Positions 17,043 to 25,067 of a DNA stretch of 64,000 nucleotides are shown here, in pieces. The stretch comes from Falsiroseomonas sp051859025. GTDB lineage: Bacteria; Pseudomonadota; Alphaproteobacteria; Acetobacterales; Acetobacteraceae. Position numbers and translations under genes: made by a program. The stretch is from the NCBI RefSeq assembly GCF_051859025.1, contig NZ_JBHYGL010000034.1, positions 124,001-188,000 of the forward strand, read 5' to 3'. The notes beneath the pieces were generated by a model, which was not told where the DNA came from, did not search any database, and saw only the letters and a program-made list of their open reading frames with translations. Every line of letters begins with the position of its first letter. The first letter of the stretch is position 1.

Positions 17043-17951
17043 CTGGCGCATATCCGCTGCGGCGATGACCTCCGCCCCCGCCTGGCCGCCAGCGGCTGGG
17101 CGGGGGACTACCTGGCGATCAGCGACCCCGTCTGCGTCGGCGCGGTGAATGACGACGCGCTGATGGCCTATCTCGGCCTTCGCGCCCGCGTCATCGCGCT
17201 GCATGCGAAGGTCGATCTCCAGGAAGCGCGGCTGCGCCTGGGGCGGGAGTACATGGCCCTCAATGCGCTGGACCGCTTCGACCGCGTGCTGCTGTGGTTC
17301 GAGCATGACCTCTGGGACCAGGCCGTGCTGATCCGGGTCCTGTCGCTGCTGGCGGATCGCCGCGGGCTCGATGGCCGGCTGTTCCTGATGCCGGCGGACG
17401 GGAAGCGCCCCTTCATGGTGCTGTCCGACGCCGAGCTCGCCGCGCTGGAACCGGTGCCGGTCACGCCCCTCCAGCTCGAGGCCGGCGCCGAGGCCTGGGC
17501 CGCCTTCGCTGATCCGGACCCGGAGGCGCTGGACCGCCTCTGGCGCCGTGCCAGCCCGCTGCCGCATCTGGCCCACGCCATGCGCCGGCACTTGCAGGAC
17601 CTGCCCTGGCGCGCGGACCGCCTGGCGCTGACGGAGCGCCAGGTGCTGCGCGCCGTCGCCGATGGCGCCAGCACCCTGCCCGCCGTGATGCGGGCACAGC
17701 ACGCCATGGACGCCACCTACCCGCAGACCGACCTGATGCTGGTCGACCTGCACCGGCGCCTGTCCGCCGGCCCGCTGCGCCTGCTGGCCCCTGGCGACAG
17801 CTGGACACTGACGGATCGCGGCCAGGCCGTGCTGGCGGGGGAGGAGAAGCACCGCCCCCCGCCCCGCTTCCAGGGGGCGATTCCGGTCCGCCCCGACCCG
17901 CCCTGGCAATGGGACCCGCGCGCCACGGGCGTCCACCGCGCGCTACCGTAG
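17043..17951 (+). CDS. DUF1835-type protein with an apparent non-ATG start
   Basis: About 302 residues if translation begins at CTG 17043, giving (M)AHIRCGDDLRPRL, which matches how DUF1835 proteins usually begin (short lead, HI..GD). Going upstream in frame from GTG 17145, there is no ATG, GTG or TTG before a stop at 16935; only CTG (17007, 17022, 17043) and rarer codons are available. Starting at GTG 17145 would remove the conserved N-terminus. Other family-like features are WFEHDLWDQ near 85 and a C-terminal helical region with repeated Leu/Arg. Function is unknown. The 3' end overlaps tadA by 9 bp. Confidence 0.72.
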   Translation: MAHIRCGDDLRPRLAASGWAGDYLAISDPVCVGAVNDDALMAYLGLRARVIALHAKVDLQEARLRLGREYMALNALDRFDRVLLWFEHDLWDQAVLIRVLSLLADRRGLDGRLFLMPADGKRPFMVLSDAELAALEPVPVTPLQLEAGAEAWAAFADPDPEALDRLWRRASPLPHLAHAMRRHLQDLPWRADRLALTERQVLRAVADGASTLPAVMRAQHAMDATYPQTDLMLVDLHRRLSAGPLRLLAPGDSWTLTDRGQAVLAGEEKHRPPPRFQGAIPVRPDPPWQWDPRATGVHRALP

Positions 17952-18395
17952 CGCCGCGAAGAAGTCCTTCAGCAGCGCGGCCGCCTCGGTTTCCCTGACG
18001 CCGCCGATCACTTCGGGCGCGTGGTGGCAGGTGGGCTGGCCGAACAGGCGCGGGCCGTGTTCCACCGCGCCGCCCTTGGGGTCATAGGCCCCGAAGACCA
18101 CCCGCTTCACCCGGAAGAAGGCGATGGCCTGGGCGCACATGGCGCAGGGCTCCAGCGTCACGGTCAGCGTCGCCTCCGGCAGCAGCTTGTCGCCCGTCAC
18201 CCGCGCGGCCTCCCGCAGGGCCAGCATTTCCGCATGCGCGGAGGGGTCGCGCCGTGCCTCCACCTCGTTCCCCGCCACCGCCAGCACGCGGCCCGCGGCA
18301 TCCGTCACCACGGCGCCCACGGGCACTTCCCCCCGCGCGGCGGCGGCGCGGGCAGCGTCGAGGGCGATTTCCATCGGTGTGGGGCCGCTTGGCAT
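17943..18395 (-). CDS. tadA: tRNA-specific adenosine deaminase TadA
   Basis: 150 residues from ATG 18395. It converts the wobble adenosine of tRNA-Arg(ACG) to inosine. Zinc ligands and catalytic Glu are present: H54-A-E56 and P-C84-A-M-C87. Length and motifs match the family. A longer in-frame start at 18470 adds an Arg-rich lead that looks like run-through. It is divergent from the glutamine amidotransferase gene and convergent with the DUF1835 gene. Confidence 0.94.
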   Translation of the reverse strand: MPSGPTPMEIALDAARAAAARGEVPVGAVVTDAAGRVLAVAGNEVEARRDPSAHAEMLALREAARVTGDKLLPEATLTVTLEPCAMCAQAIAFFRVKRVVFGAYDPKGGAVEHGPRLFGQPTCHHAPEVIGGVRETEAAALLKDFFAALR

Positions 18396-18441
18396 GGCCG
18401 CGATGCTTGCCCCGGCACGGCGGCGCGGTCTAGCAACGCGC

Positions 18442-19155
18442 ATGAAAAAGCGACCGGTCATCGGTGTCACCCTGGATGCGGAACCCGCCGGCGGCTGGTC
18501 GAAGCTGCCCTGGTATGCGCTCCGCCAGAACTACCTCTCCGCCGTCATCGAGGCCGGTGGCCTGCCCGTGGCGCTGCCGCACCACCCGGACCTCGCGGCG
18601 GACTACCTCGACGCCATCGATGGCCTGCTGGTCACGGGCGGCGCCTTCGACGTGGACCCGGCGCTGTGGGGCGGCGGCGCGCCGCACCCCAAGGTGACGC
18701 TCAAGCCCGGCCGCACCGATTTCGAACTGGCCGCGACGCGCGAAGCGCTGCGGCGCGACATGCCTGTGCTCGGCATCTGCGGCGGCCAGCAGTTGATGGC
18801 CGTGGCCTTCGGCGGCACGCTGATCCAGCACATCCCGGACGAGGTTCCGGGCGCGCTCGCCCATGAACAGCTCAATCCGCGGCACGAGCCGGGGCATGAG
18901 GTCGCGGTCGCCCCCGGCACGCTGCTGGCGCGCATCGTTGGCACGGACCGCCTGGCCGTGAATTCCTCCCACCACCAGGCCGTCGCCACCCCCGGCACCG
19001 GCGCGCTGGTGAATGCCCGCGCGCCCGATGGCGTGGTGGAGGGCATCGAGCATCCCGGCCACCGCTTTGCGCTGGGCGTGCAGTGGCATCCCGAATATGC
19101 GGTGGACCCGCGGGACCCCGTGATCCTCGCCGCTTTCGTGGAGGCCTGCCGGTGA
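18442..19155 (+). CDS. class I glutamine amidotransferase (gamma-glutamyl-GABA hydrolase type)
   Basis: 237 residues starting MKKRPVIGVTLD. It belongs to peptidase family C26: nucleophile C113 in LGICGGQQ, and H216 and E218 in VQWHPE. Such enzymes cleave gamma-glutamyl amides, as PuuD does in putrescine catabolism, but no other puu gene is nearby, so the substrate is open. The stop overlaps the rluB start (GTGA). Confidence 0.88.
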   Translation: MKKRPVIGVTLDAEPAGGWSKLPWYALRQNYLSAVIEAGGLPVALPHHPDLAADYLDAIDGLLVTGGAFDVDPALWGGGAPHPKVTLKPGRTDFELAATREALRRDMPVLGICGGQQLMAVAFGGTLIQHIPDEVPGALAHEQLNPRHEPGHEVAVAPGTLLARIVGTDRLAVNSSHHQAVATPGTGALVNARAPDGVVEGIEHPGHRFALGVQWHPEYAVDPRDPVILAAFVEACR

Positions 19156-20105
19156 CCGACGAGATCGAAGACGTCGCCTCCCCTGACACCCCTGAGGCCG
19201 AACGCGGCGAGCGCATCGCGAAGTATCTTGCCCGCGCCGGCATCGCGTCGCGCCGCGACGCCGAGAAGCTGATCGCCGAGGGCAAGGTGAAGATGAACGG
19301 CAAGGTGGTGGCCACCCCCGCCACCTTCGTCGCCGAGGGCGTCCGCATCAGCGTCGAGGGCAAGCCGGTGCAGCCCGCGGAACGCACCCGGCTGTTCCGC
19401 CACCACAAGCCCGATGGCGTGGTGACGACACACAAGGACCCGCAGGGCCGCCCCACGGTCTTCGAACGCCTGCCACCGGCCATCGGCCGCGTCGTCTCCA
19501 TCGGCCGCCTCGACCTGACGAGCGAGGGCCTGCTGCTGCTGACCAATGACGGGGAACTGGCGCGCAAGCTGGAACTGCCCAGCAATGGCTGGCTCCGCCG
19601 CTACCGCGTCCGCGTCTATGGCGTGGTGGATGAGAAGTCGCTGGCCGCACTCGCCCGCGGCATCACCGTGGATGGCGTCGCCTATGGCCCGATCGAGGCC
19701 GGGCTCGACAGCCGCCGCGGCGCCATCGCCTGGCTGACGGTGAGCCTGAAGGAAGGCAAGAACCGGGAGATCAGGCGCGTGATGCAGCATCTCGGCCTGC
19801 ACGTCACCCGGCTGATCCGCACGGCCTATGGCCCCTTCCAGCTCGGCACCCTGCCCAAGGGCGGCGTCGAGGAAGTGCACCCCAAGGTGATGCGCGAACA
19901 GCTCGGCATCGGGGAAGCGCCGCAGAAGAAGCGCCGGCGGGAGCAGGAGGAAGCGGCCGCCGCCGCCGCCGCAGCCCCCCCGCCGGTCGCACCGCCGGCG
20001 AAGCCCAAGCGCGTGCGCCCCGAAAACATCCCCCGCGCCCGCAATGCGGAGCCACCGAGGCCCAAGCATGTTGCGAATCGTCGCCGGAAGCCATCGGGGC
20101 CGTAG
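19152..20105 (+). CDS. rluB: 23S rRNA pseudouridine synthase RluB
   Basis: 317 residues, GTG start coupled to the upstream stop. An N-terminal S4 RNA-binding domain (ERIAKYLARAGIASRRDAEKLI) is followed by the RsuA/RluB catalytic domain with the active-site Asp in GRLDLTSEGLLLLTND and the NREIRR motif. RluB modifies U2605 in the peptidyl-transferase region (E. coli numbering). The last 60 residues are an Ala/Pro-rich tail with many Lys/Arg, probably disordered RNA-binding sequence. The 3' end overlaps rsmD by 38 bp. Confidence 0.92.
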   Translation: MTDEIEDVASPDTPEAERGERIAKYLARAGIASRRDAEKLIAEGKVKMNGKVVATPATFVAEGVRISVEGKPVQPAERTRLFRHHKPDGVVTTHKDPQGRPTVFERLPPAIGRVVSIGRLDLTSEGLLLLTNDGELARKLELPSNGWLRRYRVRVYGVVDEKSLAALARGITVDGVAYGPIEAGLDSRRGAIAWLTVSLKEGKNREIRRVMQHLGLHVTRLIRTAYGPFQLGTLPKGGVEEVHPKVMREQLGIGEAPQKKRRREQEEAAAAAAAAPPPVAPPAKPKRVRPENIPRARNAEPPRPKHVANRRRKPSGP

Positions 20106-20625
20106 GCTCTCCGCCCCGCCCGGGGAGACCACGCGCCCGACGGCGGAACGCGTCCGCCAGGCCGTCTTCGACATGCTCTGGCACGCCCCCTGGGCCGGCC
20201 GGGCGGTGGTGGAGGAAGTGCGCGTGCTGGACGCCTTCGCTGGCACCGGGGCGCTCGGCCTCGAAGCCCTGAGCCGCGGCGCCGCCCACGCCACCTTCAT
20301 CGAACGCGACCGCGCCGCGCTGGCTATGTTGCGCGCCAACGTCGCGGCGTGCCGGGAGGATGCGCGCGCCCGAATCATCGCCGGCGACGCCCTGAAACCC
20401 CCCGCCGCCGCACAGCCCTGCAGCCTGGTGCTGCTGGACCCGCCCTATGGCCAGGATTTCGTCCCCCGCGCCCTCTCGGCGCTCACCGCCACCGGCTGGA
20501 TCGCGCCCGGCGCGCTGGTGGTGGCGGAGCTGGGGCGGGATGAAGCGCTGGACGCGCCGGGTTTTTCCGAGGTCGCCATGCGCGAACACGGCGCCGCGCG
20601 GGTGGTGTTCCTGCGTGCGCACTGA
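20068..20625 (+). CDS. rsmD: 16S rRNA (guanine966-N2)-methyltransferase RsmD
   Basis: 185 residues starting MLRIVAGSHRGR, the typical family N-terminus; the ATG lies inside the end of rluB. The SAM site is LDAFAGTGALGLEALSRGA, and D124-P-P-Y127 is the amino-methyltransferase motif. It methylates G966 of 16S rRNA during 30S assembly. The rluB-rsmD pairing, two rRNA modifiers in one operon, fits common gene order in this group. Confidence 0.94.
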   Translation: MLRIVAGSHRGRRLSAPPGETTRPTAERVRQAVFDMLWHAPWAGRAVVEEVRVLDAFAGTGALGLEALSRGAAHATFIERDRAALAMLRANVAACREDARARIIAGDALKPPAAAQPCSLVLLDPPYGQDFVPRALSALTATGWIAPGALVVAELGRDEALDAPGFSEVAMREHGAARVVFLRAH

Positions 20626-20637
20626 CCAGACCGGAAA

Positions 20638-20676
20638 CCCGATCCGATCACGCCATCCTGGCGTGATCGGATCGGG
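20638..20676. terminator. perfect 18-bp inverted repeat between convergent genes
   Basis: Arms at 20638-20655 and 20659-20676 pair at all 18 positions around a 3-nt loop (TCC). It sits 12 bp past the rsmD stop and 2 bp from the stop of the gene on the other strand. There is no T-tract on either side, so it may act as a bidirectional Rho-assisted stop or as a mobile palindromic unit. Confidence 0.7.
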
Positions 20677-20678
20677 CC

Positions 20679-21041
20679 TCAGGCGGCGGCAGTGCTTGCG
20701 ACAGGGACGGGTTCCGCCACATGCATACCGATGCCGAGCGCGTCGCTGATCGTCGCCTGCACCGTGTGATCCATCGTCATGCGATGGCGCCGGAGGAATG
20801 CGCGCGGGTCGACGCGATCCCAGAAGCCTGCCTGATTCAACTGCAGCGCGATTCGTGTGACATCGTCCAGATCAACGGCCGTCGGAGAATTGGGTAATTG
20901 CGCCAAATATTCTGAAAATATCAACATGACATGATCAGCAAATCGATCATCGTGAAGTTTTCGCGCCATGCGGGATATGTCGCTCGGCCTCAGACGGTGC
21001 AGACGATCTATTGTCATTGCGGGCTCATGATCGCTCATCAA
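20679..21041 (-). CDS. hypothetical protein of a small accessory pair (downstream gene)
   Basis: 120 residues, mostly helical with many charged side chains (MARKLHDDRFADHVMLIFSE). No family recognised. The DNA around 20880-20950 is clearly richer in A and T than its surroundings, unlike the housekeeping genes beside it. Its ATG overlaps the stop of the gene upstream on the same strand by 4 nt, so the two are probably co-translated. A toxin-immunity type pair is conceivable because the small partner follows immediately, but nothing in this protein proves it. Confidence 0.7.
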   Translation of the reverse strand: MMSDHEPAMTIDRLHRLRPSDISRMARKLHDDRFADHVMLIFSEYLAQLPNSPTAVDLDDVTRIALQLNQAGFWDRVDPRAFLRRHRMTMDHTVQATISDALGIGMHVAEPVPVASTAAA

Positions 21042-21628
21042 GAAGACCCCCTTCTCGGCTGAATGAAGCTTGCCACGACGTCGATGTCATGACCGCTGAA
21101 TAATTTCGCCGCATTCTCGAGGTGGATATGCTCGCGGCCAGCGCGAAGGCCATAGCGGCCAGAAGCGTTCGTGATGAACCAGCGGTATGGCCGCTCCCCT
21201 AGGTCGAAGATGATTTCGCCGCCGATACGGCCCTTTTCGCCCCCGAGCAACGCTGGGTGGCCCAGGCGCTGCTGCGAGGGGGTTGTGGGTGTACCGCGCA
21301 ATCTCGGCGAGACGAAGGCGTGGGTCGCCGCATCGATCACCTCCTCGAGGGCGAACCAAAGCGTCCCACCCTGGTCAATCACCCAGAGAATGGGAAGTTC
21401 CGAATAAACATATCGCGCAACCCCCAGCCCTTGCTGCGCTGCCACCACTAGCAGTCGAAGGCGCACTGCGCTCGCGGCGTCCAGCCGGACAAGGCTCCGT
21501 GGCTTTCGGGTTCTCTCGTGGTCGTCCACCCGGGTTGGGTCGAGCGGTACGCCGTACAGCGCATCAAGGTCGGCAGGCCGCCGGGGGTAGCCTGGACCAC
21601 CTTTTGTCAACGAAGGGTCAACGGCCAC
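21038..21628 (-). CDS. hypothetical protein of a small accessory pair (upstream gene)
   Basis: 196 residues, GTG start. The second half, with HPALLGGEKGRIGGEI, then RWFITNASGRYGL and HLENAAKLF, faintly resembles C-terminal domains carried by some secreted polymorphic toxins (HPxL..G....GEI...INxSGxY), but I cannot name the family with confidence. No signal peptide or membrane segment is evident. It lies alone with its partner between rsmD and a glycosyltransferase gene, with less biased codon use than the neighbours, which suggests a recent insertion. Confidence 0.65.
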   Translation of the reverse strand: MAVDPSLTKGGPGYPRRPADLDALYGVPLDPTRVDDHERTRKPRSLVRLDAASAVRLRLLVVAAQQGLGVARYVYSELPILWVIDQGGTLWFALEEVIDAATHAFVSPRLRGTPTTPSQQRLGHPALLGGEKGRIGGEIIFDLGERPYRWFITNASGRYGLRAGREHIHLENAAKLFSGHDIDVVASFIQPRRGSS

Positions 21629-21723
21629 GCAAATCTTCCGATCCCGCCTCGATCCCTCTTAAAACTTCGTTGCGCCCTGCCAACAGTGGACCCGGCATGA
21701 CACTTCGGGCCGGTGGCCCGGCG

Positions 21724-23088
21724 TCACTCCCCGCCGGCCCCCAGCGTGATGCCGAGCTTGGCGTACATCTCCACCAGCCGGGCGTCGTAATGCGCGGCGT
21801 CGAACAGCGCCGCCTGGCGGGGCCCGCGCCAGGACAGCTCCGCGCGCAGATCGTCATTCGAATCCAGCGCCTGGATCGCCTCCGCCATCGCCCGCGTGTC
21901 GTAGGGGTCGACCGTCAGCGCCGCATCGCCCACCACCTCCGGCAGCGAGGCGACGTTGCTGGTCAGCACCGGCGTGCCCAGCAGCATCGCCTCCAGCGCC
22001 GGCAGGCCGAAGCCTTCATACAGCGAAGGGAACAGCAGGGACCGCGCGCCGCGGATCAGGCTGACCAGCAGGCGGAAGGGCGCGTAGTCCAGCAGGATCA
22101 CCCGGTCCCGCAGCTTGCGGGTCATGCCCTGCGGGCCGTCGAAGCGGGCGTCCTCCGGGAATTGCCGGTGGTCATCCTCGAACAGCAGCGCCAGTTCCTG
22201 GCGCACCTGCCAGCCATGCTTGCCGCAGATCACCAGCGGCCAGGGGCTGCCGGAGGCCAGGTAGGCCTCGATGATCCGGCCGATATTCTTCTTCGGCTCA
22301 ATCGCGCCGAAAAACAGCCAGTAGCCCCCCCATTCCAGGCCGAAGGCGCCCTTCACCTCCGCCCGCGCCAGCGCCTCCGGCTTCTCCGCCAGCGCCGCCG
22401 GGATCTCCACGCATTGGTAGGTGACGGAGATGCGTTCCTCCGGCACCCCCAGCAGGTTCACGATGTCGCGCTTCGAGGCTTCGGAGACGGTGGCGATGTG
22501 ATCGGCCTCCGCCGCGATGCGCCGGATGGTGCCGAGGTAGCGGCGCTTCGAATCGAGCGTTGCGTAGGGCATCCGCAGCGGCACCAGGTCATGGATCGTG
22601 TAGATGTTCCGCGCCCCCTCCACCCGGAGCGGCAGCGGGAAGGTCCAGTGCATCACATCCTGCCGGTCCGGCAGCCGCACGCGGCCGAACTTCCGGCCAG
22701 GCGCCGCGCGCTGCACCGCGGCGCGGAACAGGCCCGGTATGTTCCAGAGCCGGTCCGCCTGGGGCAGCCGTGCCTCCAGCCCCCGCAGCACCACGCGATC
22801 GGTCCGGGGCACCGCCCGCGCCATCGGGCCCATGGCCAGTTTCAGCCGCGCGCGGAAATCCTCATAGGCCTGCTGGCGGGGGGGCAGGGGGCGCGGCGTT
22901 GCGTCATACAGCCCGACCTCCCGCAGCAGGTCATCGCGGCCGCTGGAGGATTTCTGGCCATAGAGCACCCCCACCTCCGCCCCCAGCGCGTGCAGGCGCT
23001 GGGTCAGGTTGCGGCAATAGGTCGCGACCCCCGTGCCCTGGTCCAGGGCCAGGTTGTAGCCGTCGATCGCGATCCGAGGCTTCAGCAC
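21724..23088 (-). CDS. GT4-family glycosyltransferase
   Basis: 454 residues. N-terminal Rossmann half: RIAIDGYNLALDQGTGVATY; IYTIHDLVPLRMPYATLD. C-terminal nucleotide-sugar half: FFGAIEPKKNIGRIIEAY and FPSLYEGFGLPALEAMLLG, where the E-x7-E motif of retaining GT4 enzymes is clear. A long middle segment (about 70-150) extends beyond the minimal fold. It is transcribed away from the manC/TPR-glycosyltransferase pair, with about 210 bp between; the three probably serve one surface polysaccharide, possibly the capsule made by the locus 6 kb upstream (inference). Confidence 0.9.
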   Translation of the reverse strand: MLKPRIAIDGYNLALDQGTGVATYCRNLTQRLHALGAEVGVLYGQKSSSGRDDLLREVGLYDATPRPLPPRQQAYEDFRARLKLAMGPMARAVPRTDRVVLRGLEARLPQADRLWNIPGLFRAAVQRAAPGRKFGRVRLPDRQDVMHWTFPLPLRVEGARNIYTIHDLVPLRMPYATLDSKRRYLGTIRRIAAEADHIATVSEASKRDIVNLLGVPEERISVTYQCVEIPAALAEKPEALARAEVKGAFGLEWGGYWLFFGAIEPKKNIGRIIEAYLASGSPWPLVICGKHGWQVRQELALLFEDDHRQFPEDARFDGPQGMTRKLRDRVILLDYAPFRLLVSLIRGARSLLFPSLYEGFGLPALEAMLLGTPVLTSNVASLPEVVGDAALTVDPYDTRAMAEAIQALDSNDDLRAELSWRGPRQAALFDAAHYDARLVEMYAKLGITLGAGGE

Positions 23089-23155
23089 CGTCTTCCGTCT
23101 CCCATCGCGATCCCGGCGTTCGAGCCAGCCGGTTAAGCCCAGCCCGCCCGGCCGC

Positions 23156-23197
23156 CGTCAACCCGCCACCCTCAACCCACCGGCGCCAACCCACCGT
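23156..23197 (+). repeat. three imperfect 14-bp tandem units
   Basis: Units begin at 23156, 23170 and 23184 and share the core CAACCC(A/G)CC. They lie in the divergent gap between the GT4 gene and the small membrane protein gene, where promoters would be expected. Confidence 0.6.
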
Positions 23198-23302
23198 CAA
23201 CATCGATCACGCCGTCGCGCGCAACCTGCGCGGCCCCAGCTTACGCTGGACGCAGCCCATCGGTTGATGCTTGATCCGGTGGCGCGCAAGGGCAGGGCCA
23301 CC

Positions 23303-23467
23303 ATGCAACCGACGGATCGCATCGAACAGGCGGAGGCAGCCCCGGCGCGGGGCGGCTCGGGCGCTGGAATCGTGGTGGCGCATGCCGCGGCACTGCTGCT
23401 GCGCGCGATCGCGATCGCCATCCTGGCTGCGCCCATCGTCATCGGGCTGGTGCTGCTGGTCCGCTGA
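23303..23467 (+). CDS. putative small membrane protein
   Basis: 54 residues from ATG 23303 with a polar N-terminal half and one strong membrane helix at the C-terminus (LLLRAIAIAILAAPIVIGLVLLV), ending in Arg. No family recognised and no strong ribosome-binding site. It precedes manC by 114 bp. Given how easily GC-rich DNA makes open frames, this could be chance, but the helix is well formed. Confidence 0.4.
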   Translation: MQPTDRIEQAEAAPARGGSGAGIVVAHAAALLLRAIAIAILAAPIVIGLVLLVR

Positions 23468-23581
23468 GGGCCCCACCCGCCGAAGCCACGCACCATGCTC
23501 CTGCCGCGTCATTGCCTTTCTTTTTCCGAATCCCTGCGACATACCGGCGGACACCGCCGCAGCACCGAGGTTCCACGATCC

Positions 23582-25051
23582 ATGCCGACCGATGCCGTGC
23601 CGACTGGCTCTTCCACCGCATCCACCCGTGGCGCCGTTGACCAGATCGTGCCCGTGATCCTGTCGGGCGGCACCGGCAGCCGGCTCTGGCCGCTGTCGCG
23701 GGAAGCCTATCCGAAGCAGTTCTGGCCGCTGGTGTCCCAGGGCACGATGCTCCAGGAAACCGCCGCCCGCGCCCGCGCGCCCGGCTTCGCGCCCCCCGTC
23801 GTGGTGTGCGGGGAAGCGCATCGCTTCCTGGTGGCCGAACAGCTGCGCGAAGCCGGCGCGGAAGACAGCCGCATCATCCTGGAGCCCAGCGCCCGCAACA
23901 GCGCCGCCGCCATCGCCGCCGCCGCGATCCTGATCGGGGAGGATGCGCCCGACGCCATCCTCTGGATCATGGCCGCCGATGCCGCGGTGCAGGACGTGCC
24001 CGCGCTGCGCCATGCCCTGACCGCCGCGGCACTCGCCGCCCGCGAAGGCCGCATCTGCACCTTCGGCATCCGCCCCACCGCGCCCGAGACCGGCTACGGC
24101 TACATCGAATCCGGCGCGCCCCTGGCGGGGATCGAGGGTGCGATGCAGGTCGCCCGCTTCGTCGAGAAGCCGGACGCCGCGACGGCGCAAGCCTTCCTGG
24201 CGGGCGGCCGCCATCTCTGGAACAGCGGCATGTTCGTCGCCACGGCCAGGACGCTGGTCGCCGAACTCGCCGCCCATGCGCCCGGCGTTCTCGCCGCCGC
24301 GCGGGAAGCGGTGGCCGGCGGCGCGCGGGACCTGGGCTTCGTGCGCCTCGGCGCCAGCTTCAGCGACGCGCCCTCCATCTCCATCGACCATGCGGTGATG
24401 GAACGCACCGCGCTCGCCGCCGTCGTGCCCTGCGATCCCGGCTGGTCCGATGTCGGCTCCTGGGCCTCGCTGTGGGAGATCGCGCCGAAGGACAAGGACG
24501 GCAACGCCGCCATGGGCAATGCCGCGGTGCTGGGGTCCAAGCGCTGCTATGTCCGCTCCGAGGGGATCCTCACCGCCGTGGTGGGGCTGGAGGATGTGGT
24601 GCTGGTCGTCACCGACGACGCCGTCCTCGCCGTCCATCGCGACCGCGCGCAGGACGTGAAGAAGATGGTGGAGCAGCTGAAGGCCAGCGGCCACAAGGAA
24701 GCCACCGAACACCGCCGCGTCTACCGCCCCTGGGGTGCGTATGAAGGCGTGGCCCATGGCAGCCGCTTCCAGGTGAAGCGCATCACCGTCCGGCCGGGCC
24801 GCAAGCTGTCGCTGCAGAAGCACTACCACCGCGCGGAACACTGGGTCGTCGTCGCCGGCACCGCCGTGGTGGAACGCGACGGGGAGCGCATCCTGCTGCG
24901 GGAGAACGAGTCGGTTTACCTCCCCCTCGGCTGCGTCCATCGCCTGGAGAACCCCGGCATGATCCCGCTGACGCTGATCGAGGTGCAGTCCGGCCCCTAC
25001 CTCGGCGAGGACGACATCGTCCGGCTCGAGGATAATTACGGCCGGGCCTGA
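23582..25051 (+). CDS. manC: mannose-1-phosphate guanylyltransferase / mannose-6-phosphate isomerase
   Basis: 489 residues from ATG 23582. The N-terminal nucleotidyltransferase domain has LSGGTGSRLWPLSREAYPKQF and FVEKPDAATA; the C-terminal cupin of type II isomerases has RITVRPGRKLSLQKHYHRAEHW. It makes GDP-mannose from mannose-1-P and GTP, and the cupin half supplies mannose-6-P from fructose-6-P. GDP-mannose feeds mannose, fucose or rhamnose-type residues of surface polysaccharides. It is followed 16 bp later by the TPR-glycosyltransferase gene. An upstream in-frame ATG at 23495 adds an unlikely lead. Confidence 0.93.
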   Translation: MPTDAVPTGSSTASTRGAVDQIVPVILSGGTGSRLWPLSREAYPKQFWPLVSQGTMLQETAARARAPGFAPPVVVCGEAHRFLVAEQLREAGAEDSRIILEPSARNSAAAIAAAAILIGEDAPDAILWIMAADAAVQDVPALRHALTAAALAAREGRICTFGIRPTAPETGYGYIESGAPLAGIEGAMQVARFVEKPDAATAQAFLAGGRHLWNSGMFVATARTLVAELAAHAPGVLAAAREAVAGGARDLGFVRLGASFSDAPSISIDHAVMERTALAAVVPCDPGWSDVGSWASLWEIAPKDKDGNAAMGNAAVLGSKRCYVRSEGILTAVVGLEDVVLVVTDDAVLAVHRDRAQDVKKMVEQLKASGHKEATEHRRVYRPWGAYEGVAHGSRFQVKRITVRPGRKLSLQKHYHRAEHWVVVAGTAVVERDGERILLRENESVYLPLGCVHRLENPGMIPLTLIEVQSGPYLGEDDIVRLEDNYGRA

Positions 25052-25067
25052 CCCGAAGGGAGGCGGC

